From the NCBI GenBank assembly GCA_026168455.1, contig CM047430.1:1999473-2063472 (forward strand): DNA of 64,000 bases, in the 5' to 3' direction. Position 1 is the stretch's first letter; each line of letters begins with the position of its first letter. Below are positions 23,376-35,466 of the stretch, piece by piece. Below the pieces are notes generated by a model. The model saw only the letters and a list, made by a program, of their open reading frames with translations, made no database searches and was not told where the DNA came from. The translations under genes were made by a program, and so were the position numbers. The stretch is from Theocolax elegans (lineage: Eukaryota > Arthropoda > Insecta > Hymenoptera > Cerocephalidae).

Positions 23376-23380
23376 TATAA
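22417..23380. repeat. Tandem duplication, unit A (964 bp)
   Basis: Begins ACTATTACATATAAACAG and is repeated almost base for base from 23381, with differences mostly in homopolymer lengths. It contains two Helitron-like 3' ends (CTAG at 22665-22668 and 22954-22957), a motif TTAGACACGGCGGCGTCTAA near 23297, and ends in a (TA)n run. The 90-107-codon open frames inside are identical between units only because the DNA is; they have no recognisable domain. Confidence 0.85.
22629..22668 (+). mobile_element. Helitron-like 3' end with GC hairpin and CTAG
   Basis: GGGGGTTGACGAGCGAAGCG is followed by the hairpin GGGGGTACCCCC and CTAG, then T. A GC hairpin just before CTRR, next to a T, is the signature of Helitron 3' ends. 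Matching versions lie at about 22918-22957 and, in unit B, near 23593-23632 and 23882-23921. Confidence 0.5.
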
Positions 23381-24291
23381 ACTATTACATATAAACAGAA
23401 GTTATATAATTTATTTTCTATACAGTGTGTGATATCGATTAATATCGTTCGACACACTTGTGAGAGAATATTTTCTATTTTCACACCTGTACCGAAAACA
23501 ACAATTTTCAACCTTTTGAAGCAAGTTTATTTTTAAAATAAAATTTATAATACTATAAATTATAACAAATGCACAATTTTCAAGCCGCAATCGGGGGTTG
23601 ACGAGCGAAGCGAGTAGGGGGTACCCCCCTAGTATAGTTTAAAATTTACAGTTAACATTTAATATGTCTTTATTTTTTTTATTATTTTATTCTGATTTCA
23701 TTACACTAAATTTGGTAAACTTTTATTTATAAATTCTAATAACTATAGCAATACCTCCAAGGTGTTGTGTGAATCTGTTCAATTTTTAAGGTGTCCATGG
23801 TAGTGAAAAATAATACAATTTAAAACATTATTTTAGATAAATTTATTTCGAAAAACCTTTTTTGAAATTAAAAATAGGGGGTTGGCGATCGAAGAGCGCA
23901 GGGGGGCGAAACCCACCTAGTATATATGGGCTATTTCACGTAAAGGGGTACGATGAAAATTTTAAATCGCTCCAAAATTTGAAAACAGGCTGGAAATATC
24001 TTTCAGAAGATAGAAAAAAATTTTTAGGTGTTAAAAATAATTTGCCTAAGAGTTATTCCACCATGAAAAATGGAAATTTTTCAATTTTTTTAGAAAAATT
24101 TATATTTTTAAAGCCATTTATCTCAAAATCTATTGATTTTTTTGAAAAAACATTAAAAACAACTTTTGTTCAAAATAATCTTTAGAACTTATCTACCTGG
24201 GTTACAATTCACACATATATATGTATGTGTATGTGTGTATATATATATATTGAATCCTGAAATCTTAGACACGGCGGCGTCTAAATACTTA

Positions 24292-24350
<59 letters not shown>
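23381..24350. repeat. Tandem duplication, unit B
   Basis: Second copy of the 964-bp unit in the same orientation, with the same two Helitron-like 3' ends and the terminal (TA)n run (about 24293-24349). The near-identity suggests a recent duplication or a collapsed/expanded assembly. Confidence 0.85.
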
Positions 24351-24354
<4 letters not shown>

Positions 24355-25385
24355 CACGTTCACTGGGGATCAGGGTGAACGGCTCCCATATCATAAAATA
24401 ACAACACTTTTATTTGTAGCTAGATAATCTAATATTCATAAAATAATAATAATACAATAAATAAACGAATAAACTAGTCACGGTCGCCAGCCGCGTTCAC
24501 GCGGCAAAATTTATATATTTAGCACACGCGATTACCGCACACACACGCACAATCACAGCTTACACGGGAAGCTGGAAACAGGGAGTTTAGACAGGAACTC
24601 TCACCTGAAGATGCTCGAAATTAAACAATTACTAAAAATATAACCACTCTCGTAATAACTAAGTAAAATCTATGTTTAACGTCTCGTTCGACGGCCCGAC
24701 TCGGAATCACCGAGTTTGTCGTGTTGAGCCGAGCAGCGAGTCCGCGCGCATGCGCTTGACACAACAGTCCCATCTCGTCCGCTTGACTCGGCCGATCCGA
24801 CGTGCGTATACTGTGTGTATAGCGCGACTTCTCTCTTTCTCTCTCTCTCCTTCTCGCACCTTACAATCAACATGCCATTCTGCAAGCTCGACATTAATAA
24901 CGTATACAGGAACAGCTTGTAAACCAAACAAGCGATAATTGTTCCTTATATTAAACTCAAATTAATGTCGAATTTGTCCTTGTTTTTAATATCTATTTTA
25001 AGTGCGGTTTACTGGTAGAAGCTCGAGTACAATAACATACGGACTTGGTACAGCTCGGCGTTATTCATAGCTGGTCATCATCTTCAAAGCTAGACTTTCA
25101 AAGAGCTAGAAGGACTACCAAGGTGCTAAAAGGATTTTTAAGGAGCTGCAAGGTTTTCAAAGGAATTAGAAAATTTGCTGTAATAGCGTTTGTGTGTGTG
25201 CGCATGTCAATAACTAAAAGTCCGAGTTCTTTCTTCACGGTCTGGCTTAGCTAGATTCCGAGTGAACGCTTCTTTATTCCTTATAAGGGACTTTGGAATG
25301 CTTTCTTACAACCAACGAATATAGTCTATAAGTGACATGCATTACAAACTGCCATGTCACAATATATATCTTTATTGTATATAAA
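24351..25385. other. Mixed-composition region without recognised genes
   Basis: A CpG-rich block (about 24480-24870, with CT-rich runs near 24830) between AT-rich flanks. The composition recalls an LTR, but no paired TG/CA ends or target duplication were found. Open frames on both strands are compositional. Confidence 0.4.
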
Positions 25386-25475
25386 TATTTCGCCGCCGCC
25401 GCCGCCGCCGTGTCTAAGAATTCAGTATTCAACATATATATATATATATGTCATATATATATGTTATATATATGT

Positions 25476-25547
<72 letters not shown>
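25386..25547. repeat. GCC microsatellite followed by long (TA)n
   Basis: TTTCGCC(GCC)n then GTGTCTAAG at 25389-25419, then TA-rich sequence from 25431 to the CAGGGTGATCC end at 25548. The TA run with the interruption TACATATATATATA is the left flank of the large transposon and recurs at 41015-41028. Confidence 0.8.
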
Positions 25548-25570
25548 CAGGGTGATCCAGAAACATAGGT

Positions 25571-25619
<49 letters not shown>

Positions 25620-26278
25620 CGATTCAGAAAATTAATTCGAGCATAACCCCGTCGGAATTTTTAAAAAATATTAATTAGGCGAGGCGTAATTAAATTTTGA
25701 AATGGGCCAATCAGAGGCCGGATTAGGGAAGAAAGGTGAGCGGCGTTGCCGCGCGAGACAAATGCAACAGGTCAACGAGCGAAGCGGCCGAGGCGCCTGA
25801 ACATAGCTAATGCGTATAGCAGAAGCGAAGATCGCGAAAGCGAATGAATCGCAAAATATATTTTACGAGATTGATTGTATGAATAAAATGTACAATCACG
25901 GAAATGATTTTTATTTAAGTTTGAATTAGACCGCAGACTAATAAATTCATTACTACTATTATTAATTTACTTACTAAATCTATGATACGCGTGCGTTATA
26001 AATATGAGATTATTACAGTTTTTAATCTCATCGTATTTACATTAATTTATTGAAACCTTTATGACAAATTTTAAGACAATAAAGTTTTGAATTTAATTAA
26101 GTTTTGTGTACAATATAGCCAATAAATACGTTTACCATAAAGATATATCGCTACATATTGGAAATATATTAATTAATTTTGCAAGTATATTGGCAATAAT
26201 ATTGCTAGGTAAATAATTCCTAGTCCGTGTAAAATGAAATTTAGCTCAAGCCTCAATTCTCCGTTTAAAAAAACATAA

Positions 26279-26432
26279 TGCTACCGCGAGCGCTCTCCGA
26301 TGTTCGCGCACATCAAATTTTGTGTTCGCGGAGTAAGCCCGCCGCGGGCGCTCTCCGACGTTCGCGCTCATCAAATTTTGTACTCGCGGAGTAAGCCCGT
26401 CGCGGACGCTCTCCGACGTCCGCACTGCAAGA
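26279..26432. repeat. GC-rich three-unit repeat (copy 1 left arm)
   Basis: Three units of about 58 bp built on GCTCTCCGACGTTCGCGC, ATCAAATTTTGT and GCGGAGTAAGCCCG, rich in CpG within AT-rich DNA. Equivalents lie at about 40111-40263, 41757-41909 and 49403-49557. The 83-codon frame crossing it (MRTSESVRDGL...) is a repeat translation. Confidence 0.8.
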
Positions 26433-26998
26433 GCAAACGTGCTCGAAAAAAGTTACTTCGTTAAAATTACAATTCATTGTGTTTCAGACTTAATAAATAT
26501 TTTGGAAAACTCGTTCCAAATGTTTAGGATAATAATTGCAATAGTCTGGCTGTTGAATTGAATTGAATATTCAATATACAAAATGCCAATGAATAACTAC
26601 CATAAATTCGCAATATATTGGTAGTATATTAGCAATAATATTGCTAGTAAGTTAATTCCGAGTCCGTGTAAAATAAAATCTAGCTGAACCCTCGATTAAG
26701 TTTTATAATAGCCTGGGAATCATCTAGCTATAGTATATCTATAATATGTTTACGCTTACCAAATATTTTTAAACTGATTTTTTATAATATATTAGTATAT
26801 GCTGAACAAATCGATATCATTACAATTAATTGGATCATATCTTTGCTAAAAATCGGTATTATGAGAAATCGTGGATTTATGTCACGCATCTTAGTAATTA
26901 TTCGGATGACCAAAGACAGACGTTCATTCCCGTTTTCATTCACTTGAGGTAATAAAAGATCATCAATTCGACGGTAGTATTGACAATTTGGAAGACAC

Positions 26999-27272
26999 GA
27001 AACATATTGGCGATATATTGATAATACTTTGGCAATATGTTGGCAACATATTGGCAACATATTGGCAATATATTGGCAACATATTGGCAACATATTGGCA
27101 ATATATTGACAATACTTTGGCAACATATTGGCAATATATTGACAATACTTTGGCAACATATTGGCAATATATTGACAATACTTTGGCAACATATTGGCAA
27201 TATATTCACAATACTTTGGTAACATATTGGCAATATATTGACTACTTTGGCAACATATTGGCAATATATTGA
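26999..27272. repeat. 33-bp tandem array (copy 1 left arm)
   Basis: Unit TTGGCAATATATTGACAATA plus CTTTGGCAACATA, 33 bp, with variant half units (TTGGCAACATA). There are three full GACAATACT units plus one CACAATACT variant. The dyads CAATATATTG and ATATTGGCAA suggest protein-binding sites. Peptides such as NILPICCQSIV are translations of the repeat. Confidence 0.85.
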
Positions 27273-27501
27273 TAATACAAATAATAAATACCCGCGTAAA
27301 AAAATTAAAGTTTATATGAACTTTATATAAACTTTAGGTTTGGCTAAACTTGATATGGGGTTGGCCAACAAGACTGAGCCGAACTTGTGCATTGACTCTT
27401 CAAGTTTGGCGAAAGTATATCAAATGTTCAGCTGAAATTCATATAAAGTTTTTATAAAGTTTTTTTACAATTACTGACAAATAAAATATAGTTTATACTA
27501 A

Positions 27502-27892
27502 GTTTAGCTGAACTCAATATTAACGTGATAGCAAGTTCAGGTTTATAAAGTCATATAATGTTGATATCAACATACCCAAAGAAAAATTTTAGAAATCTTC
27601 TTTAACTGACATCAGTAAGAATACATCGGTTAGAAAAACGGAGATATATTCCAAAAAATTCGAATCCGTCTCTGAAAAGTGTTGTCCATTTCCTTAGTTT
27701 TGAAGACATACCTGAAAGAAGATATTTAAAAAACCACAAATTATCTATTTTACCATTTTTCTAACCGATGTATTCTTACTGATGTCAGTTAAAGAAGATT
27801 TCTAAAATTTTTCTTTGGGTATGTTGATATCAACATTATATGACTTTATAAACCTGAACTTGCTATCACGTTAATATTGAGTTCAGCTAAAC
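27502..27892. mobile_element. MITE, 391 bp, in the copy 1 left arm
   Basis: GTTTAGCTGAACTCAATATT at one end and its complement at the other, with terminal inverted repeats of roughly 145 bp. The flanks are TAA on the left and TTA on the right. The empty site in copy 3 (near 39078) reads TTA, so a 3-bp TWA duplication fits a PIF/Harbinger-type MITE. It is also present in copy 2 at 42979-43369. Confidence 0.7.
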
Positions 27893-29155
27893 TTACAAGG
27901 AGAGTGTTTGTACTCCGGAGAACAGATCTTATCCAGATTGAACACACTATTAGAAAAATAAAAAAGATGAAATAATTAGGATCTATTTTACCTATAAATT
28001 AGTTTGCAAATTATAAATTATTTACAATAAACTCAAAGATTAATAAAAAATAGCGCCAATGCGTCAATACTCAAAATAAGTAAGGAATTATTCACTTACA
28101 TAACTTTAGATTTTGTAACCGTTTCAAGCAGTCCATCTTATATTTCGAGCAGCGTTCCTTTTCATCTAGGTCCTGAAGAAGCACAAAAATAAATAATAAT
28201 AAATGGGCATTGGCTGACCATTAATCCTCCTTGTAGCTGCTGTTGTAGAAATCTGAAATTGATGTCTCGGATCCTGCTTTGTGTTGGTTTTATGGAGCAT
28301 CCCCACGTATAATCACACAGATTAAATCATTTTAAACATTTACAATACTTAAATTAGTCCACAAAATCATGAAGTCCATAAGAGCTCCCAGCAATTTAAT
28401 GCACATAACCTAGAAAATAATAAAAAAAATCACACAAAATATCAATTCATCAAAAACATTAATTTTTTTATTTAATAATTAATAATGTGCAATACTTATC
28501 TGACGTGCTTGTTGCCTGATAAATTCTTCTTCTCGTGCTAGCGATCCATCAAATAAATTGAATCAAAACAATGCTGAAGTGTCACAGGTGAGATGGTGAC
28601 CGGTCCTATAATTTACAAATTGCGCGATTGTTGGACTCTGCGTTTAGCAAAACCCTTTACGCTTGCTCGATACGCTCGTTCTTGACAGATCCTCTGTAAA
28701 AATAATCTATTTAATTATTATTTATTTTATATCTTTTTCACCGATAGTACGATTAAACTTTTATATAATTAATTTTATTTTTGAAAATTTAAACAATATT
28801 GGAAACTAGAACCAGTGTTTTTTTCATACAATATTGTTAATGCATAGCGTATTACGGTCTCAACCAATCAGACGAGGTTTATAGAGAGCTAATAAGAAAG
28901 AGAAAGAAACAAAGAGTAAGATGGATGCAACGTATTTTTGGCGAATTTTTTTAAAATTATCCGTGTTTGACTATTAGTCAATGTTTAAATGATAAAGTTA
29001 CCGCTCTAATTATTATTTGTTTGCAATTCTTTATTTGTATTTCTTTATTATTTATCGTTTATTATAGATTTATTTCTTTAAATTTTAATTAATTATTTGT
29101 AATTAATTCTCGTAAATAATTTAAATACTGAATTATTTATAAAATTCAAGCAAAA

Positions 29156-31013
29156 ATGGATGAAGTCGATGAAAATTGTTTATTTATTAATAAATCTGCA
29201 AAAGATTTTTCAAATGAATTTTTTACTGGTTGTTTTAATGTATGTGTAGAATATTTAAAACAAAGAGATTTCATAATTGAAAATAGAATGCCAAAAATTC
29301 CTGATCTTTATATTGAATCAACTGGAAAGGAAATGGCAAATTGTTAATTAATTATTTTAGTAATTTAGTTCCTGTTGAGGAGGAGTATTTATTTATCAAC
29401 AGTGAATTTGAGAAAAATTCAGGTGAAAATTCAGAAGGCAAATTTGAGGAAAATTTAGGTGAAAATTTAGAAGGCAAATTTTCACAAAGTTCAAATTCAA
29501 TGGTGGAAACATCTGATGAATCTGGTAGCTTTTTTAAATTTTGTATTCAATTTATTTAATTGTAATCTTTTCAAAATTTTAAAACAGTAGCTTCAAAATT
29601 CTTTAAATTGTAGAACTTGAAAGTCAATCAAATTTAAATGAGTATGAACCGGAAAAGAAAAGAAAATGTATATATTATATTCCAATCGATACCAAAATTA
29701 AAATATTGAACCTTGCAAGAGAGCATCCAAACTGGAAATTACCATCGACACAAAAAGCTGGTGGATCAGCTCTGACTCGCATGGATGAACTGACTAGATG
29801 GAGATCAGAGGTTGAAAAAGGTGGTACAAGAATTGAAAAGCAACGTTTCATAAATAATTGGGTGTATGATAGATTTGTTGAAGCAAGAGAGGTTAAAACA
29901 CCAGTTACGACCCGTAATTTACAAGAATGGGGATTACAGGCAGCTGGTCAATTCCAGAGCGAACATTTTATTTTCTGCGCTTCAAGTTCCTGGTCCAATA
30001 AACTAAAAAAAGAATACAAAATAAGTCAAAGAAAAATTACTAGATATATCAAGCCTACCGAGAGTAAATCCCTGGAAAAAATTCTGGAAGCTTCAACAAA
30101 TTTTGCAAATGAATGTTCGATGCAAATAAGGAATTACAACCAAGATTATGTGCTTAACACAGACCAAATTGGATGCGAATACAGAATGAACGTATTACGA
30201 ACCTTGGAACATAAGGGCACTAAATCTGTTGAAGTGGATATAGGCGATATGAATAAAGTGACCCACAGCTATACTGCACAGTACACAATCACAGCCTCTG
30301 GGAAATTGTTGCCTCTTGTATTTATATGTTTGCAAGAACAGAAGGGTGAATTCGGACCTGTAATTGCAGCAAAAGTATCGGCTCTCTCCGAAGAGTTTAA
30401 AAATGTCACAGTTGTTTGTTCAAAATCTGGAAAGTTGTCCTCTGCACTGTTCGGCATGTATGTAAGAAATACATTAGCTTCTTACATAAAAAAAGAAAAA
30501 TTTATACTTTTATTGGATAGTTGGAGCGGGCAAAAGGATACTAAATTCTTTGAAAATTTTAAGAATAATAATAATGAACCCACCTGGACAGTAAAAACGA
30601 TTCCACCTGGATGTACCAGTTTCAACCAACCGCTAGATGTTTATTTCCATAGGCAGGTGAAAATATTTATAAAAGAATTACAGAATTGTACCTTTTTAAT
30701 AGAACAAAAGCGGCAAATCAATTCTAGAGAAGATTGTGTTAAAATTCATTCGTTAGTGCAAAACCAATTATCTGCTCCAATTTTCACTGAAATGGTACGA
30801 TATGCTTGGTACGCATCAAGGCTCATTGATAAAAAAGATGTCTTTATGAACGTGAAGCAAGTCTGCTTTTCCAAGATTGTACGCCCAGCAAAATGTGTTT
30901 GTAACCAGAGAATTTCATTTATAAAATGTTCTTGGTGTCGTAAAAATTTATGTTTCAGTTGTTTTTATGATCAATATCACCCCAGAACCTGTGCAACATT
31001 TTCTGGAAAATAA
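29156..31013 (+). pseudogene. Pogo-like DDD transposase, copy 1 (one frameshift)
   Basis: Two exons: 29156-29524, intron 29525-29613 (GTAGCT...TTGTAG, 89 bp), 29614-31013. The intact form would have 589 residues. Exon 1 is acidic (MDEVDENCLF), with repeats of EGKFEENLGE. Exon 2 has a basic patch KKRK, a helix-turn-helix (KIKILNLAREHPNW), a CENP-B/Tc5-like DNA-binding segment (about 190-265), catalytic Asp 307 (NTDQIG), Asp 425 (LLLDSWSGQ) and Asp 465 (QPLDVYFHRQ) with 39 residues between the last two, and a Cys-rich C-terminus (about 551-583). It belongs to the IS630/Tc1/mariner superfamily, pogo side, and would cut and join the CAGGGTG ends. The only lesion is one missing T near 29338, which gives a stop directly after MANC; exon 2 is fully open. 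Confidence 0.88.
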
Positions 31014-31516
31014 CATTTTAATAAACTAACAATAAATTTCAAACATTATCATTATTAATATTTATTTATTATATTTTCACTTACATACCTTCACTTGACA
31101 AATTGAAAACAAAACTAAAATTCTGCTTTTATTTATTAAAATATGCAATATTAAAACACTTGATTTATTGTACCTGTAAAACAAAATCAATCACAAAGTA
31201 AAAATAATTATAATTTAAATGATAAATATGCACTATGTATATTAAATTAAAGTATACATATCTAATATTTACTGCTACACTCTCATAGAATTTGCACTCT
31301 CGTAGAATTACTTTTTAGTTTCTAGAATAAATAAACCCATTGGAAAATTGATTAAATAAAATAATCTGCCTAATCTGCAATAATTGCAAGTTTTTATGTT
31401 TCCTTTCCAATATACTACATAATCTATGCTATCTCTTTCCATCCATCAATTTAAAAAATATCGACCTCGTTGAGTGTGTGATTAGTTGTGAAGAGGTTAA
31501 GAAGTTATGTGTATAT

Positions 31517-33693
31517 AATTCTCCAAAAATACGTTGCATCCAATCCAGGGATGGGTAAGTAGAAAACTGTATGTCGAAAATACAGTTCTCTACGTTGTAG
31601 AAAACTATGTAAAATACGTCGAAAACTTTTCGAGGTCATACATTTATAGACTTGAGTTTTCTACATGTATGCAATCTCACACTTTGTTTCTTTCTCTTTC
31701 TTATTAGCTCTCTATAAACCTCGTCTGATTGGTTGAGACCGTAATACGCTATGCATTAACAATATTGTATGAAAAAAAACACTGGTTCTAGTTTCCAATA
31801 TTGTTTAAATTTTCAAAAATAAAATTAATTATATAAAAGTTTAATCGTACTATCGGTGAAAAAGATATAAAATAAATAATAATTAAATAGATTATTTTTA
31901 CAGAGGATCTGTCAAGAACGAGCGTATCGAGCGAGCGTAAAAGGGTTTTGCTAAACGCAGAGTCCAACAATCGCGCAATTTGTAAATTGTAGGACCGGTC
32001 ACCATCTCACCTGTGACACTTCAGCATTGTTTTAATTCAATTTATTTGATGGATCGCTAGCACGAGAAGAAGAATTTATCAGGCAACAAGCACGTCAGAT
32101 AAGTATTGCACATTATTAATTATTAAATAAAAAAATTAATGTTTTTGATGAATTGATATTTTGTGTGATTTTTTTTATTATTTTCTAGGTTATGTACATT
32201 AAATTGCTGGGAGCTCTTATGGACTTCATGATTTTGTGGACTAATTTAAGTATTGTAAATGTTTAAAATGATTTAATCTGTGTGATTATACGTGGGGATG
32301 CTCCATAAAACCAACACAAAGCAGGATCCGAGACATCAATTTCAGATTTCTACAACAGCAGCTACAAGGAGGATTAATGGTCAGCCAATGCCCATTTATT
32401 ATTATTATTTTTGTGCTTCTTCAGGACCTAGATGAAAAGGAACGCTGCTCAAAATATAAGATGGACTGCTTGAAACGGTTACAAAATCTAAAGTTATGTA
32501 AGTGAATAATTCCTTACTTATTTTGAGTATTGACGCATTGGCGCTATTTTTTATTAATCTTTGAGTTTATTGTAAATAATTTATAATTTGCAAACTAATT
32601 TATAGGTAAAATAGATCCTAATTATGGCAACATTCACACATTATGATTCAGTCGCTGGGGTAAGTAATAATTGACACTTCTAAAATAATGAAGAAGCCAG
32701 GATGCGACACTTATATCATATATTTAATTTATTAATATTAATTAATTTAAAATGGCTGCAGAATTACTTAGAAGTCCCATCGGACAAAACAAAAAAACAG
32801 GTATTTCATCTTTTTTATTTTTCTAATAGTGTGTTCAATCTGGATAAGATCTGTTCTCCGGAGTACAAACACTCTCCTTGTTAGTATAAACTATATTTTA
32901 TTTGTCAGTAATTGTAAAAAAACTTTATAAAAACTTTATATGAATTTCAGCTGAACATTTGATATACTTTCGCCAAACTTGAAGAGTCAATGCACAAGTT
33001 CGGCTCAGTCTTGTTGGCCAACCCATATCAAGTTTAGCCAAACCTAAAGTTTATATAAAGTTCATATAAACTTTAATTTTTTTACGCGGGTATTTATTAT
33101 TTGTATTATCAATATATTGCCAATATGTTGCCAAAGTAGTCAATATATTGCCAATATGTTACCAAAGTATTGTGAATATATTGCCAATATGTTGCCAAAG
33201 TATTGTCAATATATTGCCAATATGTTGCCAAAGTATTGTCAATATATTGCCAATATGTTGCCAATATGTTGCCAATATATTGCCAATATGTTGCCAATAT
33301 GTTGCCAACATATTGCCAAAGTATTATCAATATATCGCCAATATGTTTCGTGTCTTCCAAATTGTCATACTACCGTCGAATTGATGATCTTTTATTACCT
33401 CAAGTGAATGAAAACGGGAATGAACGTCTGTCTTTGGTCATCCGAATAATTACTAAGATGCGTGACATAAATCCACGATTTCTCATAATACCGATTTTAG
33501 CAAAGATATGATCCAATTAATTGTAATGATATCGATTTGTTCAGCATATACTAATATATTATAAAAAATCAGTTTAAAAATATTTGGTAAGCGTAAACAT
33601 ATTATAGATATACTATAGCTAGATGATTCCCAGGCTATTATAAAACTTAATCGAGGGTTCAGCTAGATTTTATTTTACACGGACTCGGAATTA
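31517..33693 (-). repeat. Copy 1 right inverted arm (truncated)
   Basis: Reverse complement of the left arm from AATTCTCCAAAAATACGTTG outward. It has a 140-bp insert with CCAGGGATGGGTAAG (about 31541-31682), the splice-flanked segment at 32626-32804, and a 33-bp array (about 33108-33345). It stops at ACTCGGAATTAAC (33693), where the complete arm of copy 2 continues for about another 1.1 kb to CACCCTG. Confidence 0.78.
33108..33345. repeat. 33-bp tandem array (copy 1 right arm)
   Basis: Inverted version of the array, with two full ATTGTCAAT units plus one ATTGTGAAT variant. It is one unit shorter than the left array of the same copy. Confidence 0.85.
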
Positions 33694-35466
33694 ACATATT
33701 GGCAATATATTGGCAACATATTGGCAACATATTGGCAATATATTGACAATACTTTGGCAACATATTGGCAATATATTGACAATACTTTGGCAACATATTG
33801 GCAATATATTCACAATACTTTGGTAACATATTGGCAATATATTGACTACTTTGGCAACATATTGGCAATATATTGATAATACAAATAATAAATACCCGCG
33901 TAAAAAAATTAAAGTTTATATGAACTTTATATAAACTTTAGGTTTGGCTAAACTTGATATGGGGTTGGCCAACAAGACTGAGCCGAACTTGTGCATTGAC
34001 TCTTCAAGTTTGGCGAAAGTATATCAAATGTTCAGCTGAAATTCATATAAAGTTTTTATAAAGTTTTTTTACAATTACTGACAAATAAATATAGTTTATA
34101 CTAACAAGGAGAGTGTTTGTACTCCGGAGAACAGATCTTATCCAGATTGAACACACTATTAGAAAAATAAAAAAGATGAAATACCTGTTTTTTTGTTTTG
34201 TCCGATGGGACTTCTAAGTAATTCTGCAGCCATTTTAAATTAATTAATATTAATAAATTAAATATATGATATAAGTGTCGCATCCTGGCTTCTTCATTAT
34301 TTTAGAAGTGTCAATTATTACTTACCCCAGCGACTGAATCATAATGTGTGAATGTTGCCATAATTAGGATCTATTTTACCTATAAATTAGTTTGCAAATT
34401 ATAAATTATTTACAATAAACTCAAAGATTAATAAAAAATAGCGCCAATGCGTCAATACTCAAAATAAGTAAGGAATTATTCACTTACATAACTTTAGATT
34501 TTGTAACCGTTTCAAGCAGTCCATCTTATATTTTGAGCAGCGTTCCTTTTCATCTAGGTCCTGAAGAAGCACAAAATAAATAATAATAAATGGGCATTGG
34601 CTGACCATTAATCCTCCTTGTAGCTGCTGTTGTAGAAATCTGAAATTGATGTCTCGGATCCTGCTTTGTGTTGGTTTTATGGAGCATCCCCACGTATAAT
34701 CACACAGATTAAATCATTTTAAACATTTACAATACTTAAATTAGTCCACAAAATCATGAAGTCCATAAGAGCTCCCAGCAATTTAATGTACATAACCTAG
34801 AAAATAATAAAAAAAATCACACAAATATCAATTCATCAAAAACATTAATTTTTTTATTTAATAATTAATAATGTGCAATACTTATCTGACGTGCTTGTTG
34901 CCTGATAAATTCTTCTTCTCGTGCTAGCGATCCATCAAATAAATTGAATTAAAACAATGCTGAAGTGTCACAGGTGAGATGGTGACCGGTCCTACAATTT
35001 ACAAATTGCGCGATTGTTGGACTCTGCGTTTAGCAAAACCCTTTTACGCTCGCTCGATACGCTCGTTCTTGACAGATCCTCTGTAAAAATAATCTATTTA
35101 ATTATTATTTATTTTATATCTTTTTCACCGATAGTACGATTAAACTTTTATATAATTAATTTTATTTTTGAAAATTTAAACAATATTGGAAACTAGAACC
35201 AGTGTTTTTTTTCATACAATATTGTTAATGCATAGCGTATTACGGTCTCAACCAATCAGACGAGGTTTATAGAGAGCTAATAAGAAAGAGAAGAAACAAA
35301 GTGTGAGATTGCATACATGTAGAAAACTCAAGTCTATAAATGTATGACCTCGAAAAGTTTTCGACGTATTTTACATAGTTTTCTACAACGTAGAGAACTG
35401 TATTTTCGACATACAGTTTTCTACTTACCCATCCCTGGATTGGATGCAACGTATTTTTGGAGAATT
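33694..35466 (+). repeat. Copy 3 right inverted arm (truncated), starting in the 33-bp array
   Basis: Begins inside the array (33694-33882, two full units plus variant) instead of at a CAGGGTG end. It then runs inward with the right-arm marks: the extra splice-flanked segment (about 34178-34360) and the CCAGGGATGGG insert (about 35300-35442, inverted). This identifies it as the right arm of the minus-strand copy. Confidence 0.78.

Larger units (their letters stand above)
25548..28947 (+). repeat. Copy 1 left terminal inverted arm
   Basis: About 3.4 kb. From the end inward: CAGGGTGATCC terminus; (TA)n; an AT-rich stretch with a GC-rich segment (25735-25850); AT-rich sequence; the three-unit GC-rich repeat; the 33-bp array; a segment with repeated AAAGTTTATAT words; a MITE; and a stretch ending at TGCAACGTATTTTTGG. 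The reverse complement of nearly all of this is found in the right arms. Confidence 0.8.

Noticed and set aside
24480..24930. Possible fourth solo LTR in the CpG-rich block
   Set aside because: No matching TG/CA ends or target duplication could be found.
26782..27264. Frames encoding repeated NILPICCQ / YIANMLPK peptides (also at 33117, 39312, 42260, 48596)
   Set aside because: They translate the 33-bp non-coding array in all frames and on both strands. The tail RRIDDLLLPQVNENGNERLS is intriguing but has no start, splice support or recognised family.
26999..27272. CRISPR-like array of regular repeats
   Set aside because: The units are contiguous 33-bp tandems without unique spacers, in eukaryotic DNA, with no cas genes.
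28200..28350. Harbinger-like second transposase in the arms (WGCSIKPTQSR string in the inverted orientation)
   Set aside because: The resemblance is too weak, stops are close, and no catalytic motif could be found.
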